From JBNJGT01 sp051819765 (GTDB lineage: Archaea; Nanobdellota; Nanobdellia; Woesearchaeales; JACJVW01): 38,218 nucleotides of DNA. Numbering within the stretch: the stretch's first letter is position 1; each line of letters opens with the position of its first letter. The notes beneath the pieces are model-generated. The model worked only from the letters and a program-made list of their open reading frames with translations, searched no databases and had not been told where the DNA came from. Where the stretch lies: the NCBI GenBank assembly GCA_051819765.1, contig JBNJGT010000009.1, positions 1-38,218 of the forward strand. Direction: 5' to 3'. Of this stretch, positions 22,452 through 32,500 are shown in pieces. The translations under genes and the position numbers were made by a program.

Positions 22452-23384
22452 ATGCATGTGAAAGATTTTCTGTGGAAAAAAGGGATGACTGTCAAAGAGT
22501 TGGTCCAAGCATACGAGACAATAGGGTTTCAGAGTATTGAACTAGCCAAAGCGACCCAGACAGTCATCAAGATGAAAAAAGCCTCCGCCAGAATCTTCTT
22601 GACCTTCACAAGCAACATGGTCACATCAGGACTCAGAGGCTTTTTCGCCCAACTGATCAAGGAAGAGATGGCCGACATCATAGTCACAACCGTCGGTGGA
22701 CTGGAAGAAGACATCATGAAAGCGAAAGGCGAGAAATTCCGCCTGGGAAGCTTCGAATCCGATGATGTTGAACTCTACGAACAGGGAGCCAACCGCATCG
22801 GAAACATCATGGTCTCAAACGAGAGCTATGCCCAGTTCGAGGATTCAATCACCCCTATCCTCACCAGGCTATACCAGAAAAAGGCACGCTGGACAGTCTC
22901 AGAGATGCTCAAAGAGATAGGCACCATGCTTGATGACGAGCATTCTATCCTCTACCAGGCAGCAAAAAAAAACGTCCCCATCTTCTGCCCAGCCATAACT
23001 GATGGTGCCTTAGGATTTCACCTATACATGTTCCAGCAAAAGCACCCTGATTTCATGGTTGATGTGGTACAGGATTTCAAGAATATCCTCATTTCAACAA
23101 GCCATGATGACATCAAAGGCCTCATCTCGCTTGGAGGAAGCATCTCAAAACACCATGCAATCCTTGCCTGTCTGCTGAATGGCGGGGTCGACTACGCAGT
23201 ATACCTCACCACCGCCCGCAAGACATCAGGCAGCATGAGCGGTGCAACAACCGACGAAGCAAAAAGCTGGGGAAAGGTAAAGGATAATTCCGATGCAGCT
23301 ACCGTCATAGGCGATGTCTCAATAACATTCCCCCTGGTCATGATAAACGCACTGGAGACTTTATCAGAAGAAGGATTACTATAA
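22452..23384 (+). CDS. dys: Deoxyhypusine synthase
   Basis: This 310-residue NAD-dependent enzyme transfers the aminobutyl group of spermidine to a lysine of aIF5A. Recognisable blocks are FLTFTSNMVTSGLRGFFAQL, ADIIVTTVGGLEEDIMKA, FCPAITDGALGFHLYMF, SLGGSISKHHAILACLL with the catalytic-site His pair, and SGSMSGATTDEAKSWGKVK, where K275 matches the lysine that forms the covalent enzyme intermediate. The ATG is 5 nt after the tRNA end, and the stop overlaps the next start (TAATG). Homospermidine-synthase-like activity is an alternative in this family. The decarboxylase next door can supply a diamine, so the pair fits polyamine supply for hypusination. Confidence 0.93.
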   Translation: MHVKDFLWKKGMTVKELVQAYETIGFQSIELAKATQTVIKMKKASARIFLTFTSNMVTSGLRGFFAQLIKEEMADIIVTTVGGLEEDIMKAKGEKFRLGSFESDDVELYEQGANRIGNIMVSNESYAQFEDSITPILTRLYQKKARWTVSEMLKEIGTMLDDEHSILYQAAKKNVPIFCPAITDGALGFHLYMFQQKHPDFMVDVVQDFKNILISTSHDDIKGLISLGGSISKHHAILACLLNGGVDYAVYLTTARKTSGSMSGATTDEAKSWGKVKDNSDAATVIGDVSITFPLVMINALETLSEEGLL

Positions 23385-24391
23385 TGAGCCGTTTTCTCAT
23401 CAGTAAAGGCACTGCACTCCACCAACACACCAAGATAAAAGAGATCGCAAACCATGTCTCCTACTCATTCAAGACCAACCCACATGTAGGCTACATCTTA
23501 CGGGATCACACCGATTGCAGTTTCTCCATCCACTCCCTAAAAAGCCTTAATCTCCTGAACTGCCCAAAACGCATCATCTATTTTGCCCAAGGATGGGACT
23601 ATAATGAACTCCAGGAAGTATACCTCCGAGGGGTAAGAGATTTTGTCATTGATAACCCCCAGGACCTTCAGGTACTGCTGGATTTCGACAACCCCCTGAA
23701 CCTAACGCTTCGTATGCGCCTCAAAGAGCATACAGTCCATACCGGGAAACACTTTGTATTCGGTTTTTACTCAGAGAAGGTCCGTGATCTGCTCCCAAAA
23801 CTCAAAGCCCATCCACACGTGCAAAAGCTTGGCATCCACGTACACCGCAAAAGCCAAAACATCAGTGAATGGTCCATCCGATCAGAGCTTGAAAGCATAT
23901 TTACAGACGAGCACCTGGAAATGATCGATTCAATCAACATCGGCGGGGGCATCCCCAGCACATACAAGAACTTCCGGGCAGAGGTGCTGGACAAGATATT
24001 CGCAAAAGTTTCAAGCCTACGCCAATGGCTCAATGATCACGACATACACATGATAATCGAGCCTGGCCGTTACATCGCAGCGCCTGCCGTAAAGCTTGAG
24101 GCAAAGATCCTCACCGTATATGACAACAATGTGATTATCGACTGCTCAATCTACAACGGTGCCATGGATACCTTTGTGACAAACATCCGCCTGCTCATAG
24201 AAGAGGAGGGAGAGGGAGAACCCTATACCATCAAGGGAAAGACCCCTGACTCAATCGATATCTTCCGCTACAAAGCCTACCTTACAGACCCAAAACCAGG
24301 AGAGACCCTGACGTTCCTGAACGCTGGTGCCTATACCTATGCCACTGATTTCTGCGGCCTCGAACCCATTCTGGTAGAAATTATTGATTAA
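23384..24391 (+). CDS. Fold-type III PLP decarboxylase (Orn/Lys/DAP decarboxylase family), atypical active site
   Basis: This 335-residue protein has an N-terminal alanine-racemase-like barrel with the PLP lysine in VSYSFKTNPH (K30, Y-A-V-K-A-N in ODC). The PLP-phosphate Gly loop is INIGGGIPS, and the barrel ends with IIEPGRYIAAPA. The beta domain has GKTPDSIDIF where ODC/LysDC have G-P-T-C-D-S-x-D: the active-site Cys is replaced by Pro (P288), while the neighbouring Asp is kept. NAGAYTYATDFCGLEP matches the family end. The likely substrate is ornithine or another basic or carboxylated polyamine precursor. It overlaps dys (TAATG), which supports a polyamine role, and converges on parA with a 4-bp overlap. 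Confidence 0.85.
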   Translation: MSRFLISKGTALHQHTKIKEIANHVSYSFKTNPHVGYILRDHTDCSFSIHSLKSLNLLNCPKRIIYFAQGWDYNELQEVYLRGVRDFVIDNPQDLQVLLDFDNPLNLTLRMRLKEHTVHTGKHFVFGFYSEKVRDLLPKLKAHPHVQKLGIHVHRKSQNISEWSIRSELESIFTDEHLEMIDSINIGGGIPSTYKNFRAEVLDKIFAKVSSLRQWLNDHDIHMIIEPGRYIAAPAVKLEAKILTVYDNNVIIDCSIYNGAMDTFVTNIRLLIEEEGEGEPYTIKGKTPDSIDIFRYKAYLTDPKPGETLTFLNAGAYTYATDFCGLEPILVEIID

Positions 24392-25140
24392 TTATGTGCT
24401 GATTCTGACTCGATGACTTTCTCGGTAAGCTTCAGATAATCCTTTGCCCCGCGCGAATGCTTTGCGTGATCATAGATAGTCACCCCGCATCCAGGCGACT
24501 CCTTGAGCTTGCTATTGATGCTGATTGGTGACACCACCAACCCATTATACCCTTTCTTCAATTCACTTAAAATCTTGATGCATGACTTGATACGCCGATC
24601 ATAAAGCGTCGGAATCACGAGAGAGATTCGAAGGTTATGCCCGAATACCTCATTGATTTCATTGATCGTGTGCTCAACCTTCCGAAGCGCATCAAACGCG
24701 AGATACTCTGTCGCAACAGGGATAAATGCCTCATTCGCAAACAAAAGCGCATTTTGATTCAGGAGATTGATTGAAGGCGGACAATCGACAATGATATAAT
24801 CATACTCATACAGCCCCTGCAGACAGCGTTTGAGGACCGATTCACGACCCACTTTGCCGCTCAGGATAAGCTCAGCCTGTGACAAGGTACTGTTGCTTGG
24901 GATCACGTGCAAAAAGTCATTCACATGCACCATGCATTCTCGGGGATCAGCATCCTCGACGAGCATATGATACATGTTCTTCTCCGCATAGAGGCAGAGG
25001 TTTGTGTTTACATTCCCTTGGGGGTCCAGATCCAGGACAAGCACTTTCTTGTTCTTTTGTGCAAGACCTGCTGACAGATTGATGACAGTAGTAGTCTTTC
25101 CTACACCACCCTTCTGGTTTATCACACACACTTTACGCAT
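24388..25140 (-). CDS. ParA/Soj-like P-loop ATPase
   Basis: This 250-residue protein has the deviant Walker A VINQKGGVGKTTTVINLS (signature Lys plus P-loop), Walker A' VLVLDLDPQGNVNTNL and Walker B YIIVDCPPSINLL, with FIPVATEYLAFDALRKVEHT, as in ParA/Soj. These ATPases dimerise on nonspecific DNA and move plasmids, chromosomes or other cargo with a partner; no ParB is visible. ATG 25140 has GAGGTG at -6 to -11, and a TATA box at 25186-25194 gives a short leader. A palindrome lies at the TATA box. Confidence 0.93.
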   Translation of the reverse strand: MRKVCVINQKGGVGKTTTVINLSAGLAQKNKKVLVLDLDPQGNVNTNLCLYAEKNMYHMLVEDADPRECMVHVNDFLHVIPSNSTLSQAELILSGKVGRESVLKRCLQGLYEYDYIIVDCPPSINLLNQNALLFANEAFIPVATEYLAFDALRKVEHTINEINEVFGHNLRISLVIPTLYDRRIKSCIKILSELKKGYNGLVVSPISINSKLKESPGCGVTIYDHAKHSRGAKDYLKLTEKVIESESAHN

Positions 25141-25172
25141 ACAAGCACCTCACGTAACTACATTGGAGTGGG

Positions 25173-25187
25173 TGTAGGTAGCCTACA
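25173..25187. promoter_or_regulatory. Palindrome between parA and rio1 promoters
   Basis: TGTAGGTAGCCTACA has TGTAGG/CCTACA arms around TAG. It sits immediately downstream of (and touches) the parA TATA box, a good place for a repressor, or it could be a centromere-like site. Confidence 0.45.
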
Positions 25188-25194
25188 TATAAAA
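25186..25194 (-). promoter_or_regulatory. TATA box of parA
   Basis: On the minus strand TTTTATATG; transcript start is expected near 25165, leaving a ~25-nt leader with GAGGTG. Confidence 0.55.
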
Positions 25195-25211
25195 CTATGC
25201 TTTTCAAAAGC

Positions 25212-25220
25212 TATATATAA
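25212..25220 (+). promoter_or_regulatory. TATA box of rio1
   Basis: TATATATAA is centred 26 nt before ATG 25242 (leaderless). Confidence 0.65.
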
Positions 25221-25241
25221 ACCAAGAGATTCATCAGCTAA

Positions 25242-25949
25242 ATGTCCAAGATAACCCGGGAGAAGTTCAAGACATTTGGAAATGTGTTTGATGAGTTCAC
25301 CCTCCGCAATCTGTTCAGGCTGGAAAGCCAGGGCCATTTCCAGGAACTCAAAAGCCCGGTGCAGATAGGAAAGGAAGCAAACATTTTTTCCGCCAGAACA
25401 AAAGATAAGGACATCATCGTGAAGATCTACCGCCTGGAGACCTGTGATTTCAAACGGATGTATGATTACATCAAGCATGATATGCGCTACATCAACCTCA
25501 AACGCTCCCGCAGGCAGATCATCTTCTCCTGGACTCAAAGAGAATATCGCAACATCCTCAAAGCCCGTGAAGTTGGTGTCCGTGTACCAACACCCATCGT
25601 GTTCAGGGACAATATCATCCTTATGGAACAAATCGGAAGCCCGGATCCCGCACCCCAGCTCAAAGATGCATACCCAGAAAAACCAGAAGAATTCTTCGAG
25701 AAGATCATCCAATACATGCGACTCCTGTGGCAGGACGCCCGCCTGGTCCATGGTGACCTCTCCCAATTCAACATACTCAATGACCGAAAACCAGTCTTTA
25801 TCGACTTTTCCCAATCCCTCACCACCGAGAGCATGGTTGCAAAGGAATACCTGAGACGCGATATAAAGAATGTCATCACCTTCTTCAAAAAGCTCAACCT
25901 ACACAGTGATGAAGAAGAGACCTTCCGCTACATCACCAAACCCAATTAA
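25242..25949 (+). CDS. rio1: RIO1-type atypical serine protein kinase
   Basis: This 235-residue protein has the RIO motifs: the ATP loop QIGKEANIFSAR (G-K-E-A-N), the ATP-anchoring lysine in IIVKIYR, the hinge ILMEQIG, the catalytic loop LVHGDLSQFNIL (H-x-D-L-S-x-x-N) and the metal-binding VFIDFSQSL (I-D-x-S-Q-S). RIO1 proteins act in small ribosomal subunit maturation in archaea and eukaryotes and form phospho-Asp intermediates. The N-terminal winged helix of RIO2 is absent, which supports RIO1. The leaderless start is set by the TATA box. Confidence 0.93.
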   Translation: MSKITREKFKTFGNVFDEFTLRNLFRLESQGHFQELKSPVQIGKEANIFSARTKDKDIIVKIYRLETCDFKRMYDYIKHDMRYINLKRSRRQIIFSWTQREYRNILKAREVGVRVPTPIVFRDNIILMEQIGSPDPAPQLKDAYPEKPEEFFEKIIQYMRLLWQDARLVHGDLSQFNILNDRKPVFIDFSQSLTTESMVAKEYLRRDIKNVITFFKKLNLHSDEEETFRYITKPN

Positions 25950-25992
25950 ACTCGCAATTCAACCTACCAATCAATTCACCCAAACCAGAGAC

Positions 25993-26053
25993 TTACACAA
26001 ACCAATTCTTACACAAAATCACCAATTCTTACACAACCCGCATTCTTACACTA
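25993..26053 (+). repeat. Short direct repeats (TTACACAA) upstream of a TATA box
   Basis: TTACACAA/TTACACTA occurs four times, at 25993, 26009, 26029 and 26046 (spacing 16, 20, 17). Two copies extend to the exact 16-mer ACCAATTCTTACACAA (26001-26016, 26021-26036). The array ends ~13 nt before the TATA box at 26066, so it may bind an activator or repressor, or act as an iteron-like site. Confidence 0.65.
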
Positions 26054-26065
26054 AGCCATCAAAAC

Positions 26066-26075
26066 ATTTAAATAG
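26066..26075 (+). promoter_or_regulatory. TATA box of the abrB-like / giant surface protein operon
   Basis: ATTTAAATAG; transcript start is predicted near 26096, at the first palindrome and just before the ATG at 26110. Confidence 0.6.
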
Positions 26076-26095
26076 TAGCCACAACAAAAAGTATA

Positions 26096-26307
26096 CTGAT
26101 TTTCAGAAAATGGCTACAAATATAAGAAATCTTTTCACAAAACACCAAGAAAGTATTGATTACTCACCTGATTCTCTGAAAATCCACAGATACAACTTGA
26201 ATTCCAACAGAAGCATAGACTATCAACCAAAGCTTCTGAAAATCAGAAATATAGCCCAAAAATGCGAACCAACAAGCAATAAATCAGAATAAACCACTGA
26301 AAATCAG
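26096..26307. repeat. Array of CTGAAAATCAG palindromes
   Basis: CTGATTTTCAG lies at 26096-26106; CTGAAAATCAG at 26236-26246 and 26297-26307; an expanded form CTGAAAATCcaCAG at 26176-26189. Spacing is 80, 60 and 61 bp. The last copy ends 1 nt before the AbrB-like start codon and the first lies at the predicted transcript start. Candidate operators (autoregulation) or RNA hairpins. Confidence 0.65.
26110..26292 (+). CDS. Possible 60-residue protein with two SIDY-x-P-x-x-LKI repeats
   Basis: ATG 26110 follows the predicted transcript start by ~13 nt. The product MATNIRNLFTKHQESIDYSP... contains two similar segments, SIDYSPDSLKIHRY and SIDYQPKLLKIRNI, about 20 residues apart, encoded by the palindrome-bearing DNA repeats. 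It is basic, with no membrane segment. The open frame could be a by-product of the DNA repeats. A role as a leader peptide or small regulator is possible. The stop is 16 nt before the AbrB-like start. Confidence 0.35.
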   Translation: MATNIRNLFTKHQESIDYSPDSLKIHRYNLNSNRSIDYQPKLLKIRNIAQKCEPTSNKSE

Positions 26308-26308
26308 A

Positions 26309-26599
26309 ATGAAAAAATACCCCCGCATTGTCCAGTGTGACAAACGAGGACAGATTGTCATCCCAAAAGACATCCGAAACGAGCTCAAGATAGATGAAGG
26401 AAGCGGCTTTTGGATGTACACTGTCACGAACGAGGGCATTCTCCTTAAAAAGATTGAGGACCCCGAGCTTTCAGTACAGGATGAGACAATCCAGGAGCTT
26501 TCCGAAAAAGCCGAAAAGATAGAGCTCGACAGAACCAATCTCCAGGACACAATAGAAAAATACAAAAAAACCAAAGACGGAAACCTTGATGTCATATGA
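26309..26599 (+). CDS. AbrB/MazE/SpoVT swapped-hairpin transcription regulator
   Basis: This 96-residue protein has the N-terminal domain IVQCDKRGQIVIPKDIRNEL KIDEGSGFW, the classic AbrB looped-hinge fold (R-G-Q-I-x-I-P-K-x-I-R). A C-terminal helical, probably coiled-coil, part (residues ~52-90, rich in Glu/Lys/Leu) may mediate oligomers. The start lies 1 nt after a CTGAAAATCAG palindrome, which suggests autoregulation. No toxin partner follows; instead its stop overlaps the start of the giant surface-protein gene (ATGA), so regulator and surface protein are made from one coupled transcript. Confidence 0.85.
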   Translation: MKKYPRIVQCDKRGQIVIPKDIRNELKIDEGSGFWMYTVTNEGILLKKIEDPELSVQDETIQELSEKAEKIELDRTNLQDTIEKYKKTKDGNLDVI

Positions 26600-29500
26600 A
26601 TAAAACAGCACTACCCCCCCTGATTATTTTCCTTCTTGTAGTGCTAGCCATGAACGGCATGGCAGAACCCACCCACTCCCAAGTGGAGGTTGGAAAACCA
26701 GTGCAATGGGAAAAGACCATCAACAAAGAAAACATCCAGACACCTGAAGTAGCGGTCAAGGTCGCAAACGTCGCAGAGAACATCAAGGTAGTGCAAGCCA
26801 ACGACAGGAGACCCATCAAAGCATCAGTTAAGGAAGGAAGCAAGTTCAAGAACCTCATCACAGGATTTGCAACCATTACAGGCTTTGCAGTCAATGATGG
26901 GACCGATTTCGAGACCAAGGAAGTCAAGTTCAATCAAAACGATGAAACCGATTACAAGGTAATATACGAGACCCCTGCCCCAAAGATTGAAGTCCAGACC
27001 ACCAAGGAACGTGCTCAACTCAACAAGAAGATCCGGATTTCAAGCCACATCCACTACACAGATATCCTCAGCTATGTGGATGTACCAGACATCAAAAAGG
27101 AGACAATCCACCTGTACCACAAGCAAGGCGGCCTTCTCTTTAATGAGAGAGTCGAGATAACCAACAACCCTGATTACAAAGTGGAATTCCTGGACCTTAA
27201 TAACAACGGCCTCATCGACAGGGTAAAATGGATAACCCCTCACCTTTCAACCCAGGACTTCGAACTGGAAGGCAACCTGACAGTCCTCGATGTACAAAGC
27301 TATCCGCTTGTCGGAGGGAACTGGACTGTCCGGTTTGTGGCGAACGGCACCGATGACCTCACGATCCAGGCAGTAAACGGGACAGGGTATGGCACCGACC
27401 TCCATCCTAAAGAGATCAAGTGTAACAATCAATCAATCCCCTTCCAGCTTCAGGACAACACAATCACCATAGAGGACTTTTACTGTAATGAAACAGCATA
27501 TCACACAGTCGAGGTTAACACAAGCGGTAAGCATTACCAGCGCTTCACCTTCAAAGGAGAAAGCGAGCTTGCCCAAAACAATGCCCAGGACCCATCACTC
27601 AGTTTCTATAGGACCAGTGACGATTGCTTAAATCAGAACAATGTCATAAGCGAATCAAACCCTGCAGCGATGGGAGAGATAATCTATGTTAGGTTCGGCT
27701 GGCTTGGCGGTGAATCCCAACAACTGCTTGCTGTCAAGCAAAATAGTGGCACATGTACCTTTGCTGACCAGTCAGGATGCCTCGCCCACGAGGTACTCAA
27801 CCCAACGACCAGCCCGTATTGTCAGGAGGCAAATCACGCCCTAGACCCTTCCATATATGACGGATCTACAAACACCATAGAAGCAACCTTTCGAAACGGC
27901 TCAGACAGTGATGTGACAACAACCGCAACACTCTATGTAAGCCACAATCCCACCATCACAGCAACCTTGAACCCCAGTGGACAAGTACCCACATCCGAAA
28001 GCCTCGACTGCGAGATATCGATCTCTGACGAGGATAGCGGAGACAGCCATGATCTGGACATACAGTGGTTCGTGAATGGTAGCCAGCACGGATCAACAAT
28101 CAGCATCACAGGTCTGACAACCACAACCCATACAGAGAGTCTACCCAACTCACAGACATCACCAGGAGATACATGGCACTGCGATGCTACAGTGACTGAT
28201 TCCACTGGCCTCACCGATTCTGACACCTCAGACTCAGCGACCATTACAGACTCCCAGCTTTCCATCTCGCCGGATACAGGATCAACTGAGACTGTAGGTT
28301 CAAACCTTCAGATCAGTGCATCAGGAGGAACTACACCATACACCTACACATCGAGTGATGGGTCCATCTGCTCCTTTGATTCAGGATCGAGCCGAACAAG
28401 CATAGACTCAGACTCAGGGGTCGACCTCTACTTCAGGAACCCAGGGAACTGTTCTGTCCAGGCAACAGATAGTGCAGGGGCGGCATCCACAAGTTTAGAC
28501 TTCGAGGTAGTACACGAAGAGATAAGCATCGACCCACAACCCGAAGAGCTCGAACGCTTCACTGAGACTGATTTCTCAGTTTCCGGAAGCAGCGCCACAA
28601 CATTCACCTGGAGTGTCACAAACCTGACAGGCCCCCAGGACGGACTGGAAATCACGAGCGACGCAGACCAAGGCCATGTGACAGTAGCAGCGAATGAAGT
28701 AGGGGAATACATCCTAGAGGTTGTTGATGGCAACAACGCCCACTACTCACTGAATCTCACAATCAGCGACACGGTACCTCCCGAAGCAGTAGTTAACGTC
28801 ACAGCACGGGATGTGCTTAGGGATCAGGGGAACCATATCGAGATCAGCTGGGATGCCTCCACAAGCTCAGATATCTACGGCTACTACCTTATGCGCTCAG
28901 AGACCCAATCAGGAGGGACAAATATAACCCCCCGTAATCTGAGTGCTCCAGACTTCATCCTTGATTCAGACGCAACCTACACCTACATCGACAACTCCAC
29001 ACAAGATGGCCAGACCTATTACTACTGGGTATACGCATGCGATGACATGGATAATTGCGTTGCAAGTACAGTGAACGCCCACGCCCAATCCAATGCGCAG
29101 CCTATCCTCCTGCAGGATGAGACAGTCATTGAACCAAAGAATCCGACCGGTAAAGACAATGTGAGTTTCATTGTATTCGCATCAGACATCAACAATGAGA
29201 CTTTGTCTATGCGCTATAACTGTACAGTTGCCCAGTTTGACCCAGGTGGGTCAAATTATCATGAGCATGGCAATGCCTGGTGCTTCTATCTCGGACCGAA
29301 TGTGACAAGCCAATATGGGGTGACCTTTGGGAACGCAACAACTGAGTGTCTTTTCACCATAGACTCACAAAGGATCACAAAAGCTGACAAGCTCTCCTGT
29401 ACCTTTATCTTCAACGATGGCAAAGAAAACAGCACAATCGGAGGCACCGACGGTTTCATCCCCATACACAACACTCCGCCAGAGGCCCATAACATAACAA

Positions 29501-32500
29501 TCAACCCGTCAGGTCCAAACCAGAGTTCCGAATTGACCTGCAACTACACATATCATGATTTTGATACAGACCCTGAAGATCCCACACAAGCGACCTTCAA
29601 GTGGTACATAAACAACGAAGGGCTCAATGAATTTGTTGAAGTGAAAGGGTATACGCAAAAGACCCTATCAGGCATCTTTGACAAGGATGATGTGGTGAAA
29701 TGTGCTGTGAAGGTCCACGATGATGACCAGAGCTGGATGGATGAGGACAATTTTTCAACGACCTTCTATGAATCAAAACCGGTGACCATCATCGATAATG
29801 CAGTACCCCAGATAATCCAGTATTCCAATACCCATGATTCACCTGACAACCCGGCATTGATTGGAGGGATGATTGATTTTACCGCGGTATGGAAAGATTA
29901 CGAAGACCCCGACGACACTGCACGCATGTATGTATGCGATGACTACTTTGATGAGCAGGATCTGTATGACCAAGGCAAAACATTGGTCAGTTTCGGGGAT
30001 ACCCCTGCGAACAAGGCCAATGAGGTCATCCTTTACTCAAACAAGACAGGAGATTATGTCCATAAGATTGGCCTCTATCCCGACAGATATATCCGCAATT
30101 CAAAGACGACCTATAGCGCAGGAAGCAGGGTCAATGCCACTGACGTCGATAGCGGTAGCGTCCTATACAACTTCTCCGAGGTCTACTTCGATTCTGACTT
30201 GAGTGATACCTACACAAGAGGAGAGGCGATCATCATCGAGAATACAAGCAGTGCCGCACTTGATGCCGGCGCACAAAAACTCGTGTATGACAAGGAATTC
30301 GACACCATAGTAGTCGGTGACCCCATCCCAGACCAATCACCTCTGAGGAGTTTTACGAGTCAGAATATATTTAGGCACACAGGCATTAACTTTACCGAAG
30401 AATCAGATATCTACTGGGATAAGGATAATGACTCTACAGTAAGTGAAGGCGACATGCGAATAACCATTGTCACCCAGAGTGAACAGGATTCAGCAAGCAC
30501 TGAGTTCATCTTTGATATAATCGTTATGGAAGTTGACAACATAGGAGATACCCAGGGGACAATAATTGCCCGGGATAATGACAATGCCTTCGAACTGGGA
30601 AGATACAACTATTTCACCCCCCAGTATAATGCCCAGCCCCTTCCCGACAAATATCTCGCATTCAAGCTCTGTATCGACAACAACAACGATGACACGTGCG
30701 ACTCCAACAATGACAATCTGGAAGACAAAGTCTTCCTCAGGACCAATTCTTCCTACGCCCCAGGCCAACCCCTGATACTGAACGCTTCATATAACTATTC
30801 CCATCCTCACGCAAGGTTATTCTATGGTGGAGACATCCACACCGGCTGTGAGGGTGACACCTATTGCAGCACAAACAACAGTGCCGCAGAAGAACAATCA
30901 TGCCAATACGCACCCAACGCAACCGACCCATGGTCCAATACGTACCGTGTGAAGGTATGTGACGAGCATGATGCCTGTTCAATCTACAGAGAAGGAAATT
31001 TCTTCGTGAACCACCTCCCGAACATAACTGCCCAGATACGTACCACTGAAGGCGATACAAATTTCACGAACGATGCCAACCTGAACTGCACCTACACAGC
31101 CGATGACCCTGACCCGCATAACGTAAGCAGTGTAACATTCAGCTGGTATCTCAAACGCGGCAACAGCACCTTCAAAAAGGTAAACCTTCCGGATTCACCC
31201 ATTGTAACAAACGGCAACACCATGCCAGGTGACCAGTGGAGATGCAATGTTACACCGTACGATCCATTCCAGAAGGGGATATCCACCCTGACAGATGGGG
31301 TAACCATCAGTGGCCTGCCACCACCCTTCCATATAGAAGAGGTACAAGACACCTCACAGTCTGGCCCGATCGCTGAAGGCGAGAATGTGACATTCACCCT
31401 TGATTGGTATGCGGATTACTCCACAACAGTAAAGGCCTACGTCTGCGATTCACCACAGATAGTTGGTTCCGGATGCATGGGGCGAACCATCGCCCAATCA
31501 GAGTTCACAGTGCATGATCCGATCATGCTAAACCACACAGTAGGCAGTGAGGATAACACAAGCCAGGAATACTGGGTCATGATCTGCGACGGGCAATGGA
31601 ACTGTTCCAATATCTATCCATCAGTCACCAACGCATCCCTATCCTTCCTGACCAACCACCGTCCGACAGCATCTGATACACAGGTGCGCCAGATCTCTTT
31701 CAGCGCTGAAGGAACAGCCCGATGCCTCTACAACTACTCAGATCCGGATAATGATCTGGAGGCACAAGAGAACACCTCATTCCGATGGTATACAGTCAAC
31801 CAGGACAACTACACACTGATTCCCGGGCAAGACGGAGAAGACCTCTCTGACCCCTTTTCATACGGTGATGAGATAACCTGCGCAGTTAAGGTGATTGACT
31901 CACGAGGCCTTGCTGATGAGACATTCCGGAATGCATCAAATGTCCTGAAAAAGGATGGTATACCACCCCCTCCACGGATATGGACCCCCCCAGTTTCAGT
32001 GAAGAACAACACAGGCATCTACATCGCAGGGTACTTTGGGATCCCTGACATAAACTATTCAGTGCACGCCCGCCAGGACTATGAGATCAGCCCTGCCTCA
32101 GGAGACATCACCGGTTTCACAAGCATAAACTCAACATACTATGGCTCGATCAATCCGGTTGATGCAAGTGAAGAGGGGCTTGATTACATAATCGTACCTG
32201 CAACCAGCATAGAACCCGACAATATCATCCAGGTTGGGAGATACATCCAGTTCACAAACCATTACCTCACAAACTTCTCCAGGTACAGGGTAGAATCATA
32301 CAGGAACCTTTTCGATGACACATACAAAGTCGTCTTAGACCCCGCACTACGGCTCCCAGTCAACGAATCAACTGAATTCCATGTATATGACACAAAGTAT
32401 CCGTCAGGATTCTTCATAATAGAGCTTCCTGAACTCTTCAACGGCACAAACCTCATCCGGATACGGGGGAAAAATGACAACGGGAACGGTCCCTTCAGCG

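Noticed and set aside
25993..26053. CRISPR array
   Set aside because: Repeats are only 8-16 bp, spacing is 16-20 bp, and there are no unique ~30-bp spacers or cas genes.
24388..26307. Firm call of a replication origin or plasmid partition locus
   Set aside because: ParA and repeats are present, but no ParB, Cdc6/Orc or AT-rich unwinding element could be identified, so it is left as a hypothesis.
26309..26599. MazE-type antitoxin of a toxin-antitoxin pair
   Set aside because: No small toxin gene adjoins it; the coupled partner is the giant surface protein and the C-terminus looks like a coiled coil.
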